Assembly: GCF_027497495.1 (NCBI RefSeq)
Contig: NZ_CP114205.1
Location: 372,001 to 436,000, forward strand
Reading direction: 5' to 3'
Source: Streptomyces tubercidicus
GTDB lineage: Bacteria > Actinomycetota > Actinomycetes > Streptomycetales > Streptomycetaceae
Length of the DNA stretch: 64,000 nucleotides
The notes under the pieces are model-generated. The model searched no databases and was not told where the DNA came from. It saw only the letters and a list, made by a program, of their open reading frames with translations. Position 1 is the first letter of the stretch. Each line of letters begins with the position of its first letter. Made by a program: the position numbers and the translations under genes. Positions 53,597 through 63,365 of the stretch are shown here, piece after piece.

Positions 53597-54232
53597 ATGC
53601 TGCAACCAATGGCCCGCTATGTCCTTCCTGAGTTCACCGAGCGCACGTCCCAGGGGACGCGCACCATGGACCCGTACTCCAAGCTGCTCAGCGAGCGCAT
53701 CATCTTCCTGGGCACCCCCGTCGACGACGCGTCCGCCAACGACGTCATGGCGCAGCTCATCCACCTCGAACACAGCGCGCCCGAGCAGGACATCTCGCTC
53801 TACATCAACTCGCCCGGCGGCTCGTTCACCGCGATGACCGCCATCTACGACACGATGCGCTTCGTGTCGTGCGACGTGCAGACCATCTGCCTCGGGCAGG
53901 CCGCCTCCGCCGCCGCGGTGCTGCTGGCCGCCGGGACCCCCGGCAAGCGGCTGGCGCTGCCCGGCGCCCGGATCCTGATCCACCAGCCCTCGCTCCACGA
54001 GCCCATCCAGGGCCAGGCCACCGATCTGCAGATCGAGGCGGAGGAGTTGCTGCGCACCCGCGACATGCTGGAGCGGATGCTGGCGGAGCACACCGGACAG
54101 CCCCGGGAACGGATCGCCGCCGATATCGAGCGCGACAAGATCTTCGACGCACCGGCCGCCCAGGAGTACGGCCTGATCGACGGGCTCACCCAGCAGCGCA
54201 AGCAGTCCGCCTCCCAACTCGGCGCGCGGTGA
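53597..54232 (+). CDS. clpP: ATP-dependent Clp protease proteolytic subunit (accessory ClpP)
   Basis: A 211-residue ClpP. The catalytic triad is Ser104 ([12 protein letters not shown]), His129 (ILIHQPSL) and Asp180 ([10 protein letters not shown]). The N-terminal loop ([20 protein letters not shown]) is present. The residues after the Ser are AAA, where typical ClpP1 has MGA, as in the accessory Streptomyces ClpP3/ClpP5-like copies. ATG 53597 follows GAGAGGAGCCGGCATC. The 102-aa gene starts six bases after its stop. Partner ClpP and Clp ATPase are not in the window. Confidence 0.92.
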   Translation: MLQPMARYVLPEFTERTSQGTRTMDPYSKLLSERIIFLGTPVDDASANDVMAQLIHLEHSAPEQDISLYINSPGGSFTAMTAIYDTMRFVSCDVQTICLGQAASAAAVLLAAGTPGKRLALPGARILIHQPSLHEPIQGQATDLQIEAEELLRTRDMLERMLAEHTGQPRERIAADIERDKIFDAPAAQEYGLIDGLTQQRKQSASQLGAR

Positions 54233-54238
54233 GCCCGG

Positions 54239-54547
54239 ATGCTGCTGCCGGAACTGCCGCCGCTGCCCGCCCTGACGCGTGCGGAGGGTGAACTGATCGA
54301 CCGTTACCTGGAAGTGCTCGACCTGCTGGGAAGGATCAACCCGGCCCGCGGCGGCGACACCTACACCGCGCTGCGGGCCGCCCAGGCACTGACCGGCAAG
54401 GCCACCGGACTGCGCGATGCGCTGACGCGGATGCACGACCGGGGCGAGAGCGAGCTGCACCGCGAGACCTTGACCCGGGCACTGCGGGTCCTGGAGGGGG
54501 AGCGACGGGCCGGACTCGTGACGATGCCGCCGCCCGCGGAGAGTTGA
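54239..54547 (+). CDS. Small helical protein coupled to clpP (102 aa)
   Basis: ATG 54239, six bases after the clpP stop, so certainly co-translated. Sequence: LLPELPPLPALTRAEGELID, RYLEVLDLLGRINPARGGDT, TLTRALRVLEGERRAGLVTM. It is almost entirely amphipathic helix, with no Cys and no membrane segment. I do not recognise it. A role as ClpP adaptor, assembly factor or substrate is suggested only by coupling. Confidence 0.7.
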   Translation: MLLPELPPLPALTRAEGELIDRYLEVLDLLGRINPARGGDTYTALRAAQALTGKATGLRDALTRMHDRGESELHRETLTRALRVLEGERRAGLVTMPPPAES

Positions 54548-54725
54548 CCCGACACGCCTACTGGGCTGCGCAGACGGCGTAGCGTCCAGGCCCGATGTGA
54601 GGAGGCGACGAATTGCGCAGGGCGGACACAATTCCTGGGACCTTTGATGTTTCGCCCCTGGTCCAGAGGGTGCAACACCCCGCCCCATAGCACTTGAGGG
54701 AACAAATCTAACCATTCGGGTCAAA

Positions 54726-54741
54726 TGTGACCCATCTCACA
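54726..54741. promoter_or_regulatory. Perfect CRP-type site
   Basis: TGTGA-CCCATC-TCACA (54726-54741) matches the TGTGA-N6-TCACA consensus exactly. It lies about 100-120 bp before the riboswitch and 290 bp before the NlpC/P60 gene. Actinobacterial Crp controls resuscitation and germination genes. Confidence 0.6.
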
Positions 54742-54844
54742 TACGGCATTTTCAGCTCGGAATTCCGGTGGCGGGTGCGTGACGATCCCTTCGACGGCAA
54801 GACCCCGCCACAGCGACGGGGCGGTCCGGACGGGCGCCTAATCC

Positions 54845-55020
54845 CGCCGCCGTACCGGATGTCCGGTCGACGTTGTGGATCGGCGGGAGCGGAGGACCCG
54901 AGCAGGACGGGGTCCCGGCCTTACGGGCCGAGGGCTCCTTGGGGTGAAGCCGTACGCACGGCCGGGCATCTTCGCCTGCCCGAACCCGACAGGTCTTCCT
55001 TCGCAGGCGGCTGACGAAGG
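54845..55020 (+). ncRNA. ydaO-type c-di-AMP riboswitch
   Basis: The 3' half carries the hallmark blocks GGGGTGAAGCCGTACGCACG (54944-54961 region), GCCGGGCATCTTCGCCTGCC, CGAACCCGACAGGTC and GCAGGCGGCTGACGAAGG, ending directly before the NlpC/P60 start. These match the ydaO-yuaA class seen upstream of cell-wall hydrolase and rpf genes in Streptomyces. It binds cyclic di-AMP and usually lowers expression of the downstream hydrolase. The 5' boundary is approximate. Confidence 0.85.
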
Positions 55021-55028
55021 GTTTGCGC

Positions 55029-55502
55029 ATGACTGTGCGCATGCATACGCCGAATCTGCTGGCGCGCGCCGGCACCGTCACCGCCCTGACGCTGGTCACC
55101 CTGGGTGGGACAACCATCGCCCCGGGAGCGGCCGGTGACGCCGAGGGCGCCTCCGTGTCCGCCTACGCGCTGCGGATCGCGGCCTCCAAGAGGGGCGCGC
55201 CCTACCAGTACGGCGCCCAAGGGCCGCACGCCTTCGACTGTTCCGGGCTGACGCTGTACTCGTTCAGGCGCGCCGGCCGGGCCCTGCCCCGCACCGCCGC
55301 CGCCCAGTATGGCCGCACCCTGCATATCCCGGCCTCCCTGCGCAAACGCGGTGACCTGGTCTTCTTCCGTTCCGCGGGCGGCATTTACCACGTCGGCATC
55401 TACGCGGGCCGGGGCCGGATGTGGCATGCGCCCAAGGCCGGAAGCGTGGTGCGGCTGGAACGGATCTGGAGCCGCACGGTGTCTTACGGGCGGGTGGGCT
55501 GA
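55029..55502 (+). CDS. Secreted NlpC/P60 peptidoglycan hydrolase
   Basis: A 157-residue cell-wall endopeptidase. The signal peptide (RAGTVTALTLVTLGGTTIAP) is followed almost at once by the catalytic domain: Cys in HAFDCSGLTLYSF, His in IYHVGIYAG, and a third polar residue near MWHAPKAG. It cuts D-Glu to diamino acid bonds in stem peptides. ATG 55029 is used; TTG 55023 is in frame and possible. Directly downstream of a c-di-AMP riboswitch, so osmotic or growth state should gate its expression. Confidence 0.92.
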   Translation: MTVRMHTPNLLARAGTVTALTLVTLGGTTIAPGAAGDAEGASVSAYALRIAASKRGAPYQYGAQGPHAFDCSGLTLYSFRRAGRALPRTAAAQYGRTLHIPASLRKRGDLVFFRSAGGIYHVGIYAGRGRMWHAPKAGSVVRLERIWSRTVSYGRVG

Positions 55503-55558
55503 TCCATGTTTCGTCCTACGTGTGATCAATTGTCAGTGGGCTCAGATAACTTGGCGGG

Positions 55559-56206
55559 GTGACTTCGCCACTGAGCACACTGCTGACGGCCGCGGCGCGC
55601 GGAAGCTTCCCGCCCGCGGACGGATCGGTGACGGTGCTGCCCCCGCCGTCGCCGCGGGACGCCGGGGTGGCGTCCTTCACCTGCCATGCCGTGGTGTTCG
55701 CGGACGTGGAGCCCTCGTGGGTGCGGGAGCGGATAGCCCCCGACGACCTCTCCGCGCCGCTCAGCCCGCCGTTTCTCAGCGCGCTGGCCGAGCGGCTGGG
55801 CCGCGAGGCCAACAACATCGACATGGTGGCCGTCGCCGAACCCCTCCCCGGTCCGCCGCGGTTGGCGCTGGTGGAGGCGACGGACCGCGGCCATCCGCGG
55901 ATCACCAGGGCGCTGCGGCACCGTGACGGGGTACGGGCATGGACCACCGCCGACGGCGGGACCCTGGTGCTCGGCCGCGGGGTGGGCGGCCGCTGGGAGC
56001 TGGCCATCGAGGTGGACCCCGGCGCACAGGGGCGCGGTCTGGGCCGTGAACTCGCGTATGCCGCCCGGCATCTGATACCGGCGGACGAGCCGCTGTGGGC
56101 GCAGGTCGACCCGGGCAACGCCCGCAGCGTCCGGGGCATCCTGGCCGCCGGGTTCGCGCCGGTGGGCGCCGAGGCGCTGATGGTCCCGTACGGGGGTCGT
56201 GGTTGA
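55559..56206 (+). CDS. GNAT-family N-acetyltransferase
   Basis: A 215-residue GNAT. The acetyl-CoA loop is GAQGRGLGRELAYAARH (Q/RxxGxG/A), preceded by WELAIEVDP and followed by QVDPGNARSVRGILAAGF, the standard strand 4-helix 3-strand 5 core at about 140-200. The N-terminal 100 residues are a family-specific extension. GTG 55559 has a poor ribosome site (TTGGCGGG) and may be translated from a short leader. Substrate unknown. Confidence 0.82.
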   Translation: MTSPLSTLLTAAARGSFPPADGSVTVLPPPSPRDAGVASFTCHAVVFADVEPSWVRERIAPDDLSAPLSPPFLSALAERLGREANNIDMVAVAEPLPGPPRLALVEATDRGHPRITRALRHRDGVRAWTTADGGTLVLGRGVGGRWELAIEVDPGAQGRGLGRELAYAARHLIPADEPLWAQVDPGNARSVRGILAAGFAPVGAEALMVPYGGRG

Positions 56207-56266
56207 CCCCGGTCCCGTGGCGGGGGCGCTGTCCCGTGGCGGGGGCGCTGCCCCGTGGCCAGGCTC

Positions 56267-56926
56267 TCAGGCGAGCACGAGCTCGATGAGCAGGATGCCG
56301 CCCAGGGTGGTGAGCAGCGCTCCGGTGACGGCTTCCAGGGCACGGGTGACCCGCGGGCGGCGCAGCCAGCTGCCCAGCCGGTCCACCAGCAGTGCGACGG
56401 CGGGGAACCACACCAGCGCCATGGCGACGACCATCGTCGCGAGCAGCAGCGTTCGGGGCAGCGCGGGCTCGCCTTCAGGGACGAACTGCGGGAGCAGGCT
56501 GAGGAAGAGGACCGGTGCCTTGGGGTTGAGGGCGTTGGTCAGGAAGCCCTGGCGCAGGCTGCGCGCGGTGCCGAGGAGGGCGGGCGGGCCGTCGGCGGGT
56601 GGGGCGGCCGGACCGGTCGCGGCGTCCTCGTACGCCGCCCTGCTCCGGACGACCGCGATCAGCGCACCGGCTCCGAGGTACAACAGATAGAGCCCGCCCA
56701 GGAGTTGGACCGCACCGAAGAGCGCGGGAACGGCGACCAGCACGGCCGCGAGCCCGGCCACCGCCAGTGCGGTGTGCACCAGCAGCCCGCCCGCGACCCC
56801 GACGGCGGTGGCCACCCCCGCCCGGCGCGAGTCGAGCGCATTGCGCACCACGACCGCGAAGTCCGCGCCCGGCATGGCGACCATGCCCGCGGCGACTCCG
56901 GTGAAGGCCATCAGTTGTCCGTCCAT
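56267..56926 (-). CDS. LysE/RhtB-family exporter
   Basis: A 219-residue membrane protein of the LysE superfamily with about six helices: GVAAGMVAMPGADFAVVVRN (conserved PGxxxxxxxxxxL start), GLYLLYLGAGALIAVVRS, RQGFLTNALNPKAPVLFLSL. Members export amino acids such as homoserine, threonine or lysine. ATG 56926. It is divergent from a LysR regulator, the usual arrangement for substrate-induced export. Confidence 0.9.
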   Translation of the reverse strand: MDGQLMAFTGVAAGMVAMPGADFAVVVRNALDSRRAGVATAVGVAGGLLVHTALAVAGLAAVLVAVPALFGAVQLLGGLYLLYLGAGALIAVVRSRAAYEDAATGPAAPPADGPPALLGTARSLRQGFLTNALNPKAPVLFLSLLPQFVPEGEPALPRTLLLATMVVAMALVWFPAVALLVDRLGSWLRRPRVTRALEAVTGALLTTLGGILLIELVLA

Positions 56927-56997
56927 GAGAGCAGCTTCGCTGGTCAGAGCCTTTAATGGGGAGTGGCAATGTTCTTGGGGAGGCTAAAGAGGTTCTT

Positions 56998-57915
56998 ATG
57001 TACGACCCCACGAGGCTGGCCGCTCTGGTGGCGGTGGCGGAGGCCGGTTCGATATCCAGGGCCGCCGACCGGCTGGGTTACACCGCTCCCGCGCTCTCCC
57101 AGCAGCTCGCCAAACTGGAGCGGGAGGCCGGGACGGCGCTGCTGGTGCGCCACCACCGCGGGGCACGGCTGACGGCGGCCGGTGAGCTGCTGCTCGTACG
57201 GGCCCGGCGGGTGCTGGACGAGCTGGACCAGGCGCGGCATGAGCTGACCCGGCTGACGGGGCTGTCCGGCGGCCGGCTGCGGATCGGCACGTTCATGACC
57301 GCCGGGACGCATCTGCTGCCGCCCGCGCTCAGCGCGTTCCGGCGGGCGCACCCCGATGTGGAGCTGAGCGTCACGGAGTATGTCCCGCCGCAGGCCGGCA
57401 CGGCGGTGGCGCTGGGCGAGGTCGATCTGGCGCTGACGCACGAGTATGTGCCGGGCGAGGCGATGCCACCGCCGGAGGGGGTGCGGCTCGAACCGCTGCT
57501 GACCGAGGAACTGGTACTGGTCACCGCGCCCGGCCATGCCCTGTCGGCGGGCCCCGGGCGGCTGCCGCTCGCCGAGCTGGCCGGTCAGCCGCTGGTCAGC
57601 ATGGCACCGGCCAACCCGAACCGGCGTGCCGTGGAGGCGGAGCTGGCGGCCATGGGGGCGAGTGTGGCGGTTCGGTGCGAGTCGCCGAGTTACGCGGTGG
57701 TGTGCGCGCTGGTGAGCGCGGGACTGGGGGTGGCGGTGGTCCCGGAGATGATGGCGGAGGGCTCGGTGACCCCGCTGGGGGTCCGTCGGCTGGACCCGCC
57801 GGAGCTGCACCGCCGGATCTCGGTGGCCTACCGCCCCGGCGGCGGAACCCCGGCCGCGGACACCCTGCGGGCGCTGCTGCGCGGGGCCTTCACCCGCCAC
57901 TCCACCGCGCCGTAG
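56998..57915 (+). CDS. LysR-family regulator of the divergent exporter
   Basis: A 305-residue LysR protein: HTH in LAALVAVAEAGSISRAADRL, GYTAPALSQQLAKLEREAG. The effector domain from about 90 (RLRIGTFMTAGTHLLPPALS). ATG 56998 follows AAAGAGGTTCTT. The 71-bp gap to the exporter should hold its operator. Probable ligand is the exported amino acid (inference). Confidence 0.9.
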   Translation: MYDPTRLAALVAVAEAGSISRAADRLGYTAPALSQQLAKLEREAGTALLVRHHRGARLTAAGELLLVRARRVLDELDQARHELTRLTGLSGGRLRIGTFMTAGTHLLPPALSAFRRAHPDVELSVTEYVPPQAGTAVALGEVDLALTHEYVPGEAMPPPEGVRLEPLLTEELVLVTAPGHALSAGPGRLPLAELAGQPLVSMAPANPNRRAVEAELAAMGASVAVRCESPSYAVVCALVSAGLGVAVVPEMMAEGSVTPLGVRRLDPPELHRRISVAYRPGGGTPAADTLRALLRGAFTRHSTAP

Positions 57916-57949
57916 CCCCGCGACAGGCCGGCCCGTGCGGCGGTCGTCG

Positions 57950-58378
57950 TCAGCGGACGGCGGCCTGCCACGGCAGGGTGATCCAGACGGTCTTTCCGCC
58001 GGACTCGGTGGGGACGACCGAGAAGCGGCCGCCGGCTTCCGCGGCGAGCGAGCGGATGATGACCAGCCCCCGGCCGTTGTCCTGCTGGACGGCGGCGGGC
58101 AGTCGGCGCGGACGGCGGGGATGGCTGTCGGTGATGCCCACCCGCAGCTGTTCGTCGCGGTCCAGCCGCAGTTCGACGGTGAAGTCGGGCGACCGGCCGG
58201 AGGTGTGCACGATGGCGTTGGTCGCGAGTTCGGAGATGATCAGACGGACGGAGTCGGCGAGTTCGGACCCGGCGGGCAGGCCCCATTCGGCGAGCACGGC
58301 GAGGGCGTGCCCGCGGGCGGTGCGGACCGAGGCGGGGGCGCTCGGCAGAGTCAGTGAGGATGCATGGTGGTCTGCCAT
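57950..58378 (-). CDS. Anti-sigma-type ATP-binding protein (HATPase_c_2)
   Basis: A 142-residue RsbW/SpoIIAB-like ATPase. The N box is IISELATNAIVH, and the G boxes are ITDSHPRRP and DNGRGLVIIRSLA, with the C-terminus GGKTVWITLPW. Streptomyces have dozens of such short regulators, partners of sigma factors or anti-anti-sigma proteins; none is adjacent. ATG 58378 (AAGGGA upstream) chosen over ATG 58471. Confidence 0.88.
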   Translation of the reverse strand: MADHHASSLTLPSAPASVRTARGHALAVLAEWGLPAGSELADSVRLIISELATNAIVHTSGRSPDFTVELRLDRDEQLRVGITDSHPRRPRRLPAAVQQDNGRGLVIIRSLAAEAGGRFSVVPTESGGKTVWITLPWQAAVR

Positions 58379-58630
58379 CGAGGCGCCGTCCCTTTCCCAC
58401 CGAGGCCCGGTCCCGGTCCGCTGACCAGGGGGCCGGGGTGCCGCTCCGGACACCGGTGCGGCCTCGGCCATCTGCTGGGCGCCCAGACTGCCACCCCTGC
58501 CGTGGATGAGGTACCCGATCCACCCACATATACGGGGTTCTATCGCTCGTTGCGGTGAACTCTGGGGCGCGGGAGCCCGTTTGGGGCGGCCGTCAGCCCG
58601 GCGGGGGCGTCGTACGCGTCAGCCGAAGTG

Positions 58631-59881
58631 TCAGGCCGCCGGTGCCGTGGCCAGGACCGTGCCGACCGCCATGTCGAGCTGGGCGTCCGTCAGGTCCGCG
58701 CGGGCCGTGAGCCGCAGCCGGGAGATCCCGTCGGGCACGGACGGCGGACGGAAGCAGCCGACCGCGAGTCCGGCCGCACGGCAGTCGGCGGCCCAGCGGA
58801 CCGCCGCCTCCGGGGAGGGGGCGCGGACCGAGACCACCGCGGCGTCCGGCCGGGCCGCGGTCAGCCCGGCCGCGGTGAGCCGGTCGTGCAGCTCCCGTGC
58901 GACCTGGGCGACGCGGGTGGCGCGCTGCGGTTCGCGGCGCAGCAGCCGCAGCGCGGTCAGCGCCCCGCCGACCGCCGCCGGGGCGAGTCCGGTGTCGAAG
59001 ATGAACGAGCGGGCGGTGTTGACCAGGTGCTCGATGACCCGGGCCGGGCCGAGCACCGCACCGCCCTGGGAGCCGAGCGACTTGGACAGCGTCACGGTGG
59101 TCACCACATCGCCGTCCCCGGCGAGACCGGCGGCCCACAGCGCCCCGCGGCCCCCTTCGCCCAGGATGCCCAGCCCGTGCGCGTCGTCGACGAGCAGCGC
59201 GGCGCCCGCGGCCCGGCAGACCTCGGCGAGCGCGGCGAGCGGCGCGGCATCGCCGTCGACCGAGAACACCGCGTCGGTCACGGCGAGCGCGCGGCCGTCG
59301 TGGCCGGTCAGCGCCGCGCGTACGGCCTCGGGGTCGGCGTGCGGGGTCACTTCGGTACGGGCCCGGGAGAGCCGGCAGCCGTCGATCAGGGAGGCGTGGT
59401 TGCCCGCGTCGGAGACGACCAGGTGGCCGGGGCCGGTGAGCGCGGTGACGGCGGCGAGGTTGGCGGCATAACCGGAGGACAGCACCAAAGCGGCATCGAA
59501 GCCGCAGAACTCGGCGAGTTCCGTCTCCAGCCGGGTGTGCAGTTCGGTGCTGCCGGTGACCAGCCGGGAGCCGGTCGCGCCGGCGCCCCAGCGGTGCGCG
59601 GCGGCCGCCGCGCCGCGGGTGACCTCGGGGTGCCGGGCGAATCCGAGGTAGTCGTTGCCGGCCAGATCGAGCAGCGGGGAGTCGGCGGGGCGGGGGCGCA
59701 GCGTGCGGGCCAGTCCGGCACGATGGCGTGCGGCACGGGCCTCTTCCAGCCAGTCGAAGGCCGCGTCATACGTCGGCCGGGAGGCCGCTGCGGCGGGCTC
59801 GCCGGAGGTCGCGGCGGCCGGCTCGCCGGGGGTCGCCGGGGCGGTGTCGTGGAGCAGCGACGGGGCGGAGTCCTGCGGCAT
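58631..59881 (-). CDS. bioF: 8-amino-7-oxononanoate synthase
   Basis: A 416-residue PLP enzyme joining pimeloyl thioester and alanine in biotin synthesis. [37 protein letters not shown] and the Schiff-base Lys in [11 protein letters not shown] are all present. An N-terminal extension of about 45 residues repeats GEPAAA. ATG 59881. It is divergent from bioB-bioA-bioD, so the 156-bp gap carries the biotin promoters. Confidence 0.93.
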   Translation of the reverse strand: MPQDSAPSLLHDTAPATPGEPAAATSGEPAAAASRPTYDAAFDWLEEARAARHRAGLARTLRPRPADSPLLDLAGNDYLGFARHPEVTRGAAAAAHRWGAGATGSRLVTGSTELHTRLETELAEFCGFDAALVLSSGYAANLAAVTALTGPGHLVVSDAGNHASLIDGCRLSRARTEVTPHADPEAVRAALTGHDGRALAVTDAVFSVDGDAAPLAALAEVCRAAGAALLVDDAHGLGILGEGGRGALWAAGLAGDGDVVTTVTLSKSLGSQGGAVLGPARVIEHLVNTARSFIFDTGLAPAAVGGALTALRLLRREPQRATRVAQVARELHDRLTAAGLTAARPDAAVVSVRAPSPEAAVRWAADCRAAGLAVGCFRPPSVPDGISRLRLTARADLTDAQLDMAVGTVLATAPAA

Positions 59882-60037
59882 CGGCGTCCTTCGTCTGTCG
59901 GCCTCGATTGTTGGCTGTCGATAGACGTTAGCGGTCGTTCCGCAGGCCCACGGTGTGGTGATACACACACCTCGATCCGGGGTCGTTGTGGAGATCCTCC
60001 TTGGCCGGAGGCGGTGGCGTACGCCAGGATCAACGCC

Positions 60038-61195
60038 ATGGACCTGCTGAACACACTGGTGGACAAGGGACTGCGGCGCGAATTGCCGACCCGCGAAGAG
60101 GCGCTCGCCGTACTGGCGACCTCCGATGACGAACTGCTCGATGTCGTGGCCGCGGCCGGAAAGGTGCGCCGCCAGTGGTTCGGGCGGCGGGTCAAACTCA
60201 ACTATCTCGTCAACCTCAAGTCGGGTCTGTGCCCTGAGGACTGCTCGTACTGCTCCCAGCGGCTGGGCTCGAAGGCGGAGATCCTCAAGTACACCTGGCT
60301 CAAGCCGGATGACGCCTCCAAGGCGGCCGCCGCCGGAGTGGCCGGCGGCGCCAAGCGCGTCTGTCTGGTGGCCAGCGGCCGCGGCCCCACGGACAAGGAC
60401 GTGGACCGCGTCTCGGAGACGATCTCCGCCATCAAGGAGCAGAACGAGGGCGTGGAGGTCTGTGCCTGCCTCGGTCTGCTCTCCGACGGCCAGGCCGGGC
60501 GGCTGCGCGAAGCGGGCGCCGACGCGTACAACCACAACCTCAACACCTCGGAAGCCACCTACGGCGACATCTGCACCACGCATGACTTCTCGGACCGGGT
60601 GTCCACCGTCCAGCAGGCCCAGGCGGCCGGGATGTCCGCCTGCTCCGGGCTGATCGCCGGTATGGGGGAGAGCGACGCCGACCTGGTCGATGTGGTCTAC
60701 GCCCTGCGCGAGCTGGACCCGGACTCCGTCCCCGTCAACTTCCTGATCCCCTTCGAGGGGACCCCGCTCGCCAAGGAGTGGAACCTCACCCCGCAGCGTG
60801 CGCTGCGCATCCTGGCGATGGTGCGCTTCGTCTGCCCGGACATCGAGGTCCGGCTGGCCGGCGGCCGCGAGGTCCATCTGCGCAGCATGCAGCCGCTCGC
60901 CCTGCACCTCGTCAACTCCATCTTCCTCGGCGACTATCTGACCAGTGAGGGCCAGGCCGGCAAGGACGACCTGGCGATGATCGAGGACGCCGGTTTCGAG
61001 GTCGAGGGCACGGACACCACGACGCTGCCCGAGCACCGCAGGCAGGGCTGTGGCGAGGGAGCCTGTGCGTCCGAGGACGCCGGGGAAGACGCCGATGAGC
61101 CCGCCGCCGTCGCGGCACCGTCCGAGGACACCCGCCGTGACCTGGTCTCGGTGCGCCGCCGCGGTGCCGGTACCGAGCTGCCGCCCAATGCCTGA
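60038..61195 (+). CDS. bioB: Biotin synthase
   Basis: A 385-residue radical SAM enzyme converting dethiobiotin to biotin. The SAM cluster is CPEDCSYC (Cys65, Cys69, Cys72) and the second cluster uses Cys in [18 protein letters not shown] and [10 protein letters not shown] (Arg ligand). The C-terminus is extended by about 50 residues, Cys- and acid-rich ([20 protein letters not shown]) before a basic end. ATG 60038. Its stop overlaps bioA by eight bases. Confidence 0.95.
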   Translation: MDLLNTLVDKGLRRELPTREEALAVLATSDDELLDVVAAAGKVRRQWFGRRVKLNYLVNLKSGLCPEDCSYCSQRLGSKAEILKYTWLKPDDASKAAAAGVAGGAKRVCLVASGRGPTDKDVDRVSETISAIKEQNEGVEVCACLGLLSDGQAGRLREAGADAYNHNLNTSEATYGDICTTHDFSDRVSTVQQAQAAGMSACSGLIAGMGESDADLVDVVYALRELDPDSVPVNFLIPFEGTPLAKEWNLTPQRALRILAMVRFVCPDIEVRLAGGREVHLRSMQPLALHLVNSIFLGDYLTSEGQAGKDDLAMIEDAGFEVEGTDTTTLPEHRRQGCGEGACASEDAGEDADEPAAVAAPSEDTRRDLVSVRRRGAGTELPPNA

Positions 61196-62492
61196 GCCGC
61201 TCACCCCCGGCGAACTGCTCGCGCTGGACCGGCAGCATGTGTGGCATCCGTACGGGCCGATGCCCGGCCGGACCGCACCGCTGCTGGTCGAGTCCGCGTC
61301 CGGTGTCCGGCTCCGGCTGGCCGAACCGGCCGAGGGCCAGGACGAGTTGGTGGACGGCATGTCGTCCTGGTGGTCGGCGGTGCACGGCTACAACCACCCG
61401 GTCCTCAATGACGCCGCACAGGGCCAGCTGGGGCGGATGAGCCATGTGATGTTCGGCGGGCTGACCCATGAGCCGGCCGTCCGTCTGGCGAAGCGGCTGG
61501 TCGACATCACCCCGGAGCCGCTGGAGCATGTCTTCCTCGCCGACTCCGGTTCGGTGTCGGTCGAGGTCGCCGTCAAGATGTGCCTCCAGTACTGGCGCTC
61601 GCTCGGGAAGCCGCGCAAACAACGGCTGCTGACCTGGCGGGGCGGCTATCACGGCGACACCTGGCAGCCGATGTCGGTATGCGATCCGGACGGCGGGATG
61701 CATGAGCTGTGGCAGGGGGTGCTGCCGCGGCAGATCTTCGCGGACGCCCCGCCCACCGGCTTCGACGCGGCGCCGGACGAGGCGTACGCGGCGCAGCTGC
61801 GCGAGCTGATCGCCCGGCACGCCGAGGAGCTGGCGGCGGTGATCGTGGAGCCCGTGGTGCAGGGGGCGGGCGGTATGTCCTTCCACTCCCCCGCGTATCT
61901 GCGGGTGTTGCGAGAGGCCTGCGACGCCCATGACGTGCTGCTCGTCTTCGACGAGATCGCCACCGGCTTCGGCCGTACGGGCGCCCTCTTCGCCGCCGAA
62001 CACGCAGGCGTCGCACCCGATGTGATGTGCCTCGGCAAGGCGCTGACCGGCGGATATCTCACGCTGGCGGCGACGTTGTGCACGGCAGCGGTGGCGGACG
62101 GGATCTCCCGCGGCGCACTCCCGGTGCTGGCACACGGCCCCACCTTCATGGGCAACCCGCTGGCCGCGGCCGTCGCCGAGTCCTCCATCGAACTGCTGCT
62201 GTCCCAGGACTGGGCACAGGAGGTCAAGCGGATCGAGGCCGGACTGCGCAACGGTCTGGCGCCGGCCCGGAGCATCGCCGGGGTGCGGGAGGTACGGGTA
62301 CTCGGCGCGATCGGTGTCGTCCAGCTCGACCACGAGGTGGACATGGCGGCCGCGACCCGGGCGGCGGTCCGGGCGGGCGTATGGCTGCGCCCGTTCCGGG
62401 ATCTGATCTACACCATACCGCCGTACATCACCGGCGACGACGATGTGGCACGCATCTGCGCCGCGGTGTGCGCGGCGGCGCGCGAGGGCTGA
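61188..62492 (+). CDS. bioA: Adenosylmethionine-8-amino-7-oxononanoate aminotransferase
   Basis: A 434-residue class III PLP aminotransferase using SAM as amino donor. [37 protein letters not shown], and the PLP Lys in [14 protein letters not shown] are typical; [15 protein letters not shown] follows. ATG 61188 overlaps bioB. Product: 7,8-diaminononanoate for bioD. Confidence 0.95.
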   Translation: MPEPLTPGELLALDRQHVWHPYGPMPGRTAPLLVESASGVRLRLAEPAEGQDELVDGMSSWWSAVHGYNHPVLNDAAQGQLGRMSHVMFGGLTHEPAVRLAKRLVDITPEPLEHVFLADSGSVSVEVAVKMCLQYWRSLGKPRKQRLLTWRGGYHGDTWQPMSVCDPDGGMHELWQGVLPRQIFADAPPTGFDAAPDEAYAAQLRELIARHAEELAAVIVEPVVQGAGGMSFHSPAYLRVLREACDAHDVLLVFDEIATGFGRTGALFAAEHAGVAPDVMCLGKALTGGYLTLAATLCTAAVADGISRGALPVLAHGPTFMGNPLAAAVAESSIELLLSQDWAQEVKRIEAGLRNGLAPARSIAGVREVRVLGAIGVVQLDHEVDMAAATRAAVRAGVWLRPFRDLIYTIPPYITGDDDVARICAAVCAAAREG

Positions 62493-62542
62493 CCGCACGG
62501 GCGGCGGCGGCCGGTTGTCCGCGCCCCGCCGCCCCGTCCTTC

Positions 62543-62580
62543 GCCCACGTACCGGTGCCGGGCCCACGTACCGGTGCCGG
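62543..62580. repeat. 19-bp tandem repeat between bioA and bioD
   Basis: GCCCACGTACCGGTGCCGG occurs twice head to tail (62543-62561 and 62562-62580), 84 bases upstream of bioD; each copy contains the palindrome ACCGGT. Confidence 0.85.
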
Positions 62581-62663
62581 GCCTGAGCCGGTGTGCACCG
62601 GGCAGGCAGCACCATTCCCCAGCAAGGCGCGCGGCACCGTCCGCGCAGAGTCGGAGGCACACC

Positions 62664-63365
62664 ATGTCGGTGCTGTTCGTGACGGGCACGGGCACGGAGA
62701 TCGGCAAGACCGTGACCACGGCCGCGATCGCCGCGGCGGCGCTCGCCCGGGGCCGTTCGGTGGCCGTGCTCAAACCGGCCCAGACCGGCGTCACGGCGCA
62801 TGAGCCGGGTGATGTGGCGGAGGTCGAGCGGCTGGCCGGCCCGGTCACCGGCGTCGAACTCGCCCGCTACCCGGAGCCATTGGCACCCGCGACGGCCGCG
62901 CTGCGGGCCTGTCTGCCGCCGGTCGGTCCCCAGGACATCGCCGAGGCCACCGCCAAACTGGCCGCCTCACACGATCTGGTACTGGTCGAGGGCGCGGGCG
63001 GACTGCTGGTCCGCTTCGACGCGGACGGCCATACGCTCGCCGACGCCGCGCGGCTGGCCGAGGCCCCCGTCCTGGTGGTCGCCCAGGCGGGCCTGGGCAC
63101 CCTCAACGCCACCGCGCTGACCGCGCTGGCGCTGCGCTCGTACGGGCTCGACTCCCCGGGTGTCGTCATCGGCAGCTGGCCGGCCGAGCCCGATCTCGCC
63201 TCCCGCTGCAATCTGGCGGACCTCCCGGACGCGGCGGGCGCCCCGCTCCTCGGCCTGGTCCCGGAGGGCTCCGGCGGACTCGCGCCGCAAGCCTTCCGCG
63301 CGACGGCCCCGGGCTGGCTGGCGTCGGCGCTCGGGGGCTCGGGGGCGTTCCGTATCCCGTCTTGA
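62664..63365 (+). CDS. bioD: Dethiobiotin synthetase
   Basis: A 233-residue ATP-dependent enzyme closing the ureido ring: P-loop TGTGTEIGKT, KPAQTGV, EGAGGLLVRFD. ATG 62664 follows TCGGAGGCACACC. It is 171 bp after bioA, with a tandem repeat in the gap, and is probably the last gene of the biotin operon. Confidence 0.95.
   Translation: MSVLFVTGTGTEIGKTVTTAAIAAAALARGRSVAVLKPAQTGVTAHEPGDVAEVERLAGPVTGVELARYPEPLAPATAALRACLPPVGPQDIAEATAKLAASHDLVLVEGAGGLLVRFDADGHTLADAARLAEAPVLVVAQAGLGTLNATALTALALRSYGLDSPGVVIGSWPAEPDLASRCNLADLPDAAGAPLLGLVPEGSGGLAPQAFRATAPGWLASALGGSGAFRIPS

Noticed and set aside
59882..60037. Possible BioQ-type operator in the bioF-bioB divergent promoter
   Set aside because: Best symmetry is only GTC-N4-GAC; no convincing palindrome, so not listed as a site.
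58631..61360. 909-codon minus-strand frame spanning bioF and antisense to bioB
   Set aside because: Only its last 416 codons from ATG 59881 encode BioF; the upstream part is the antisense shadow of bioB.
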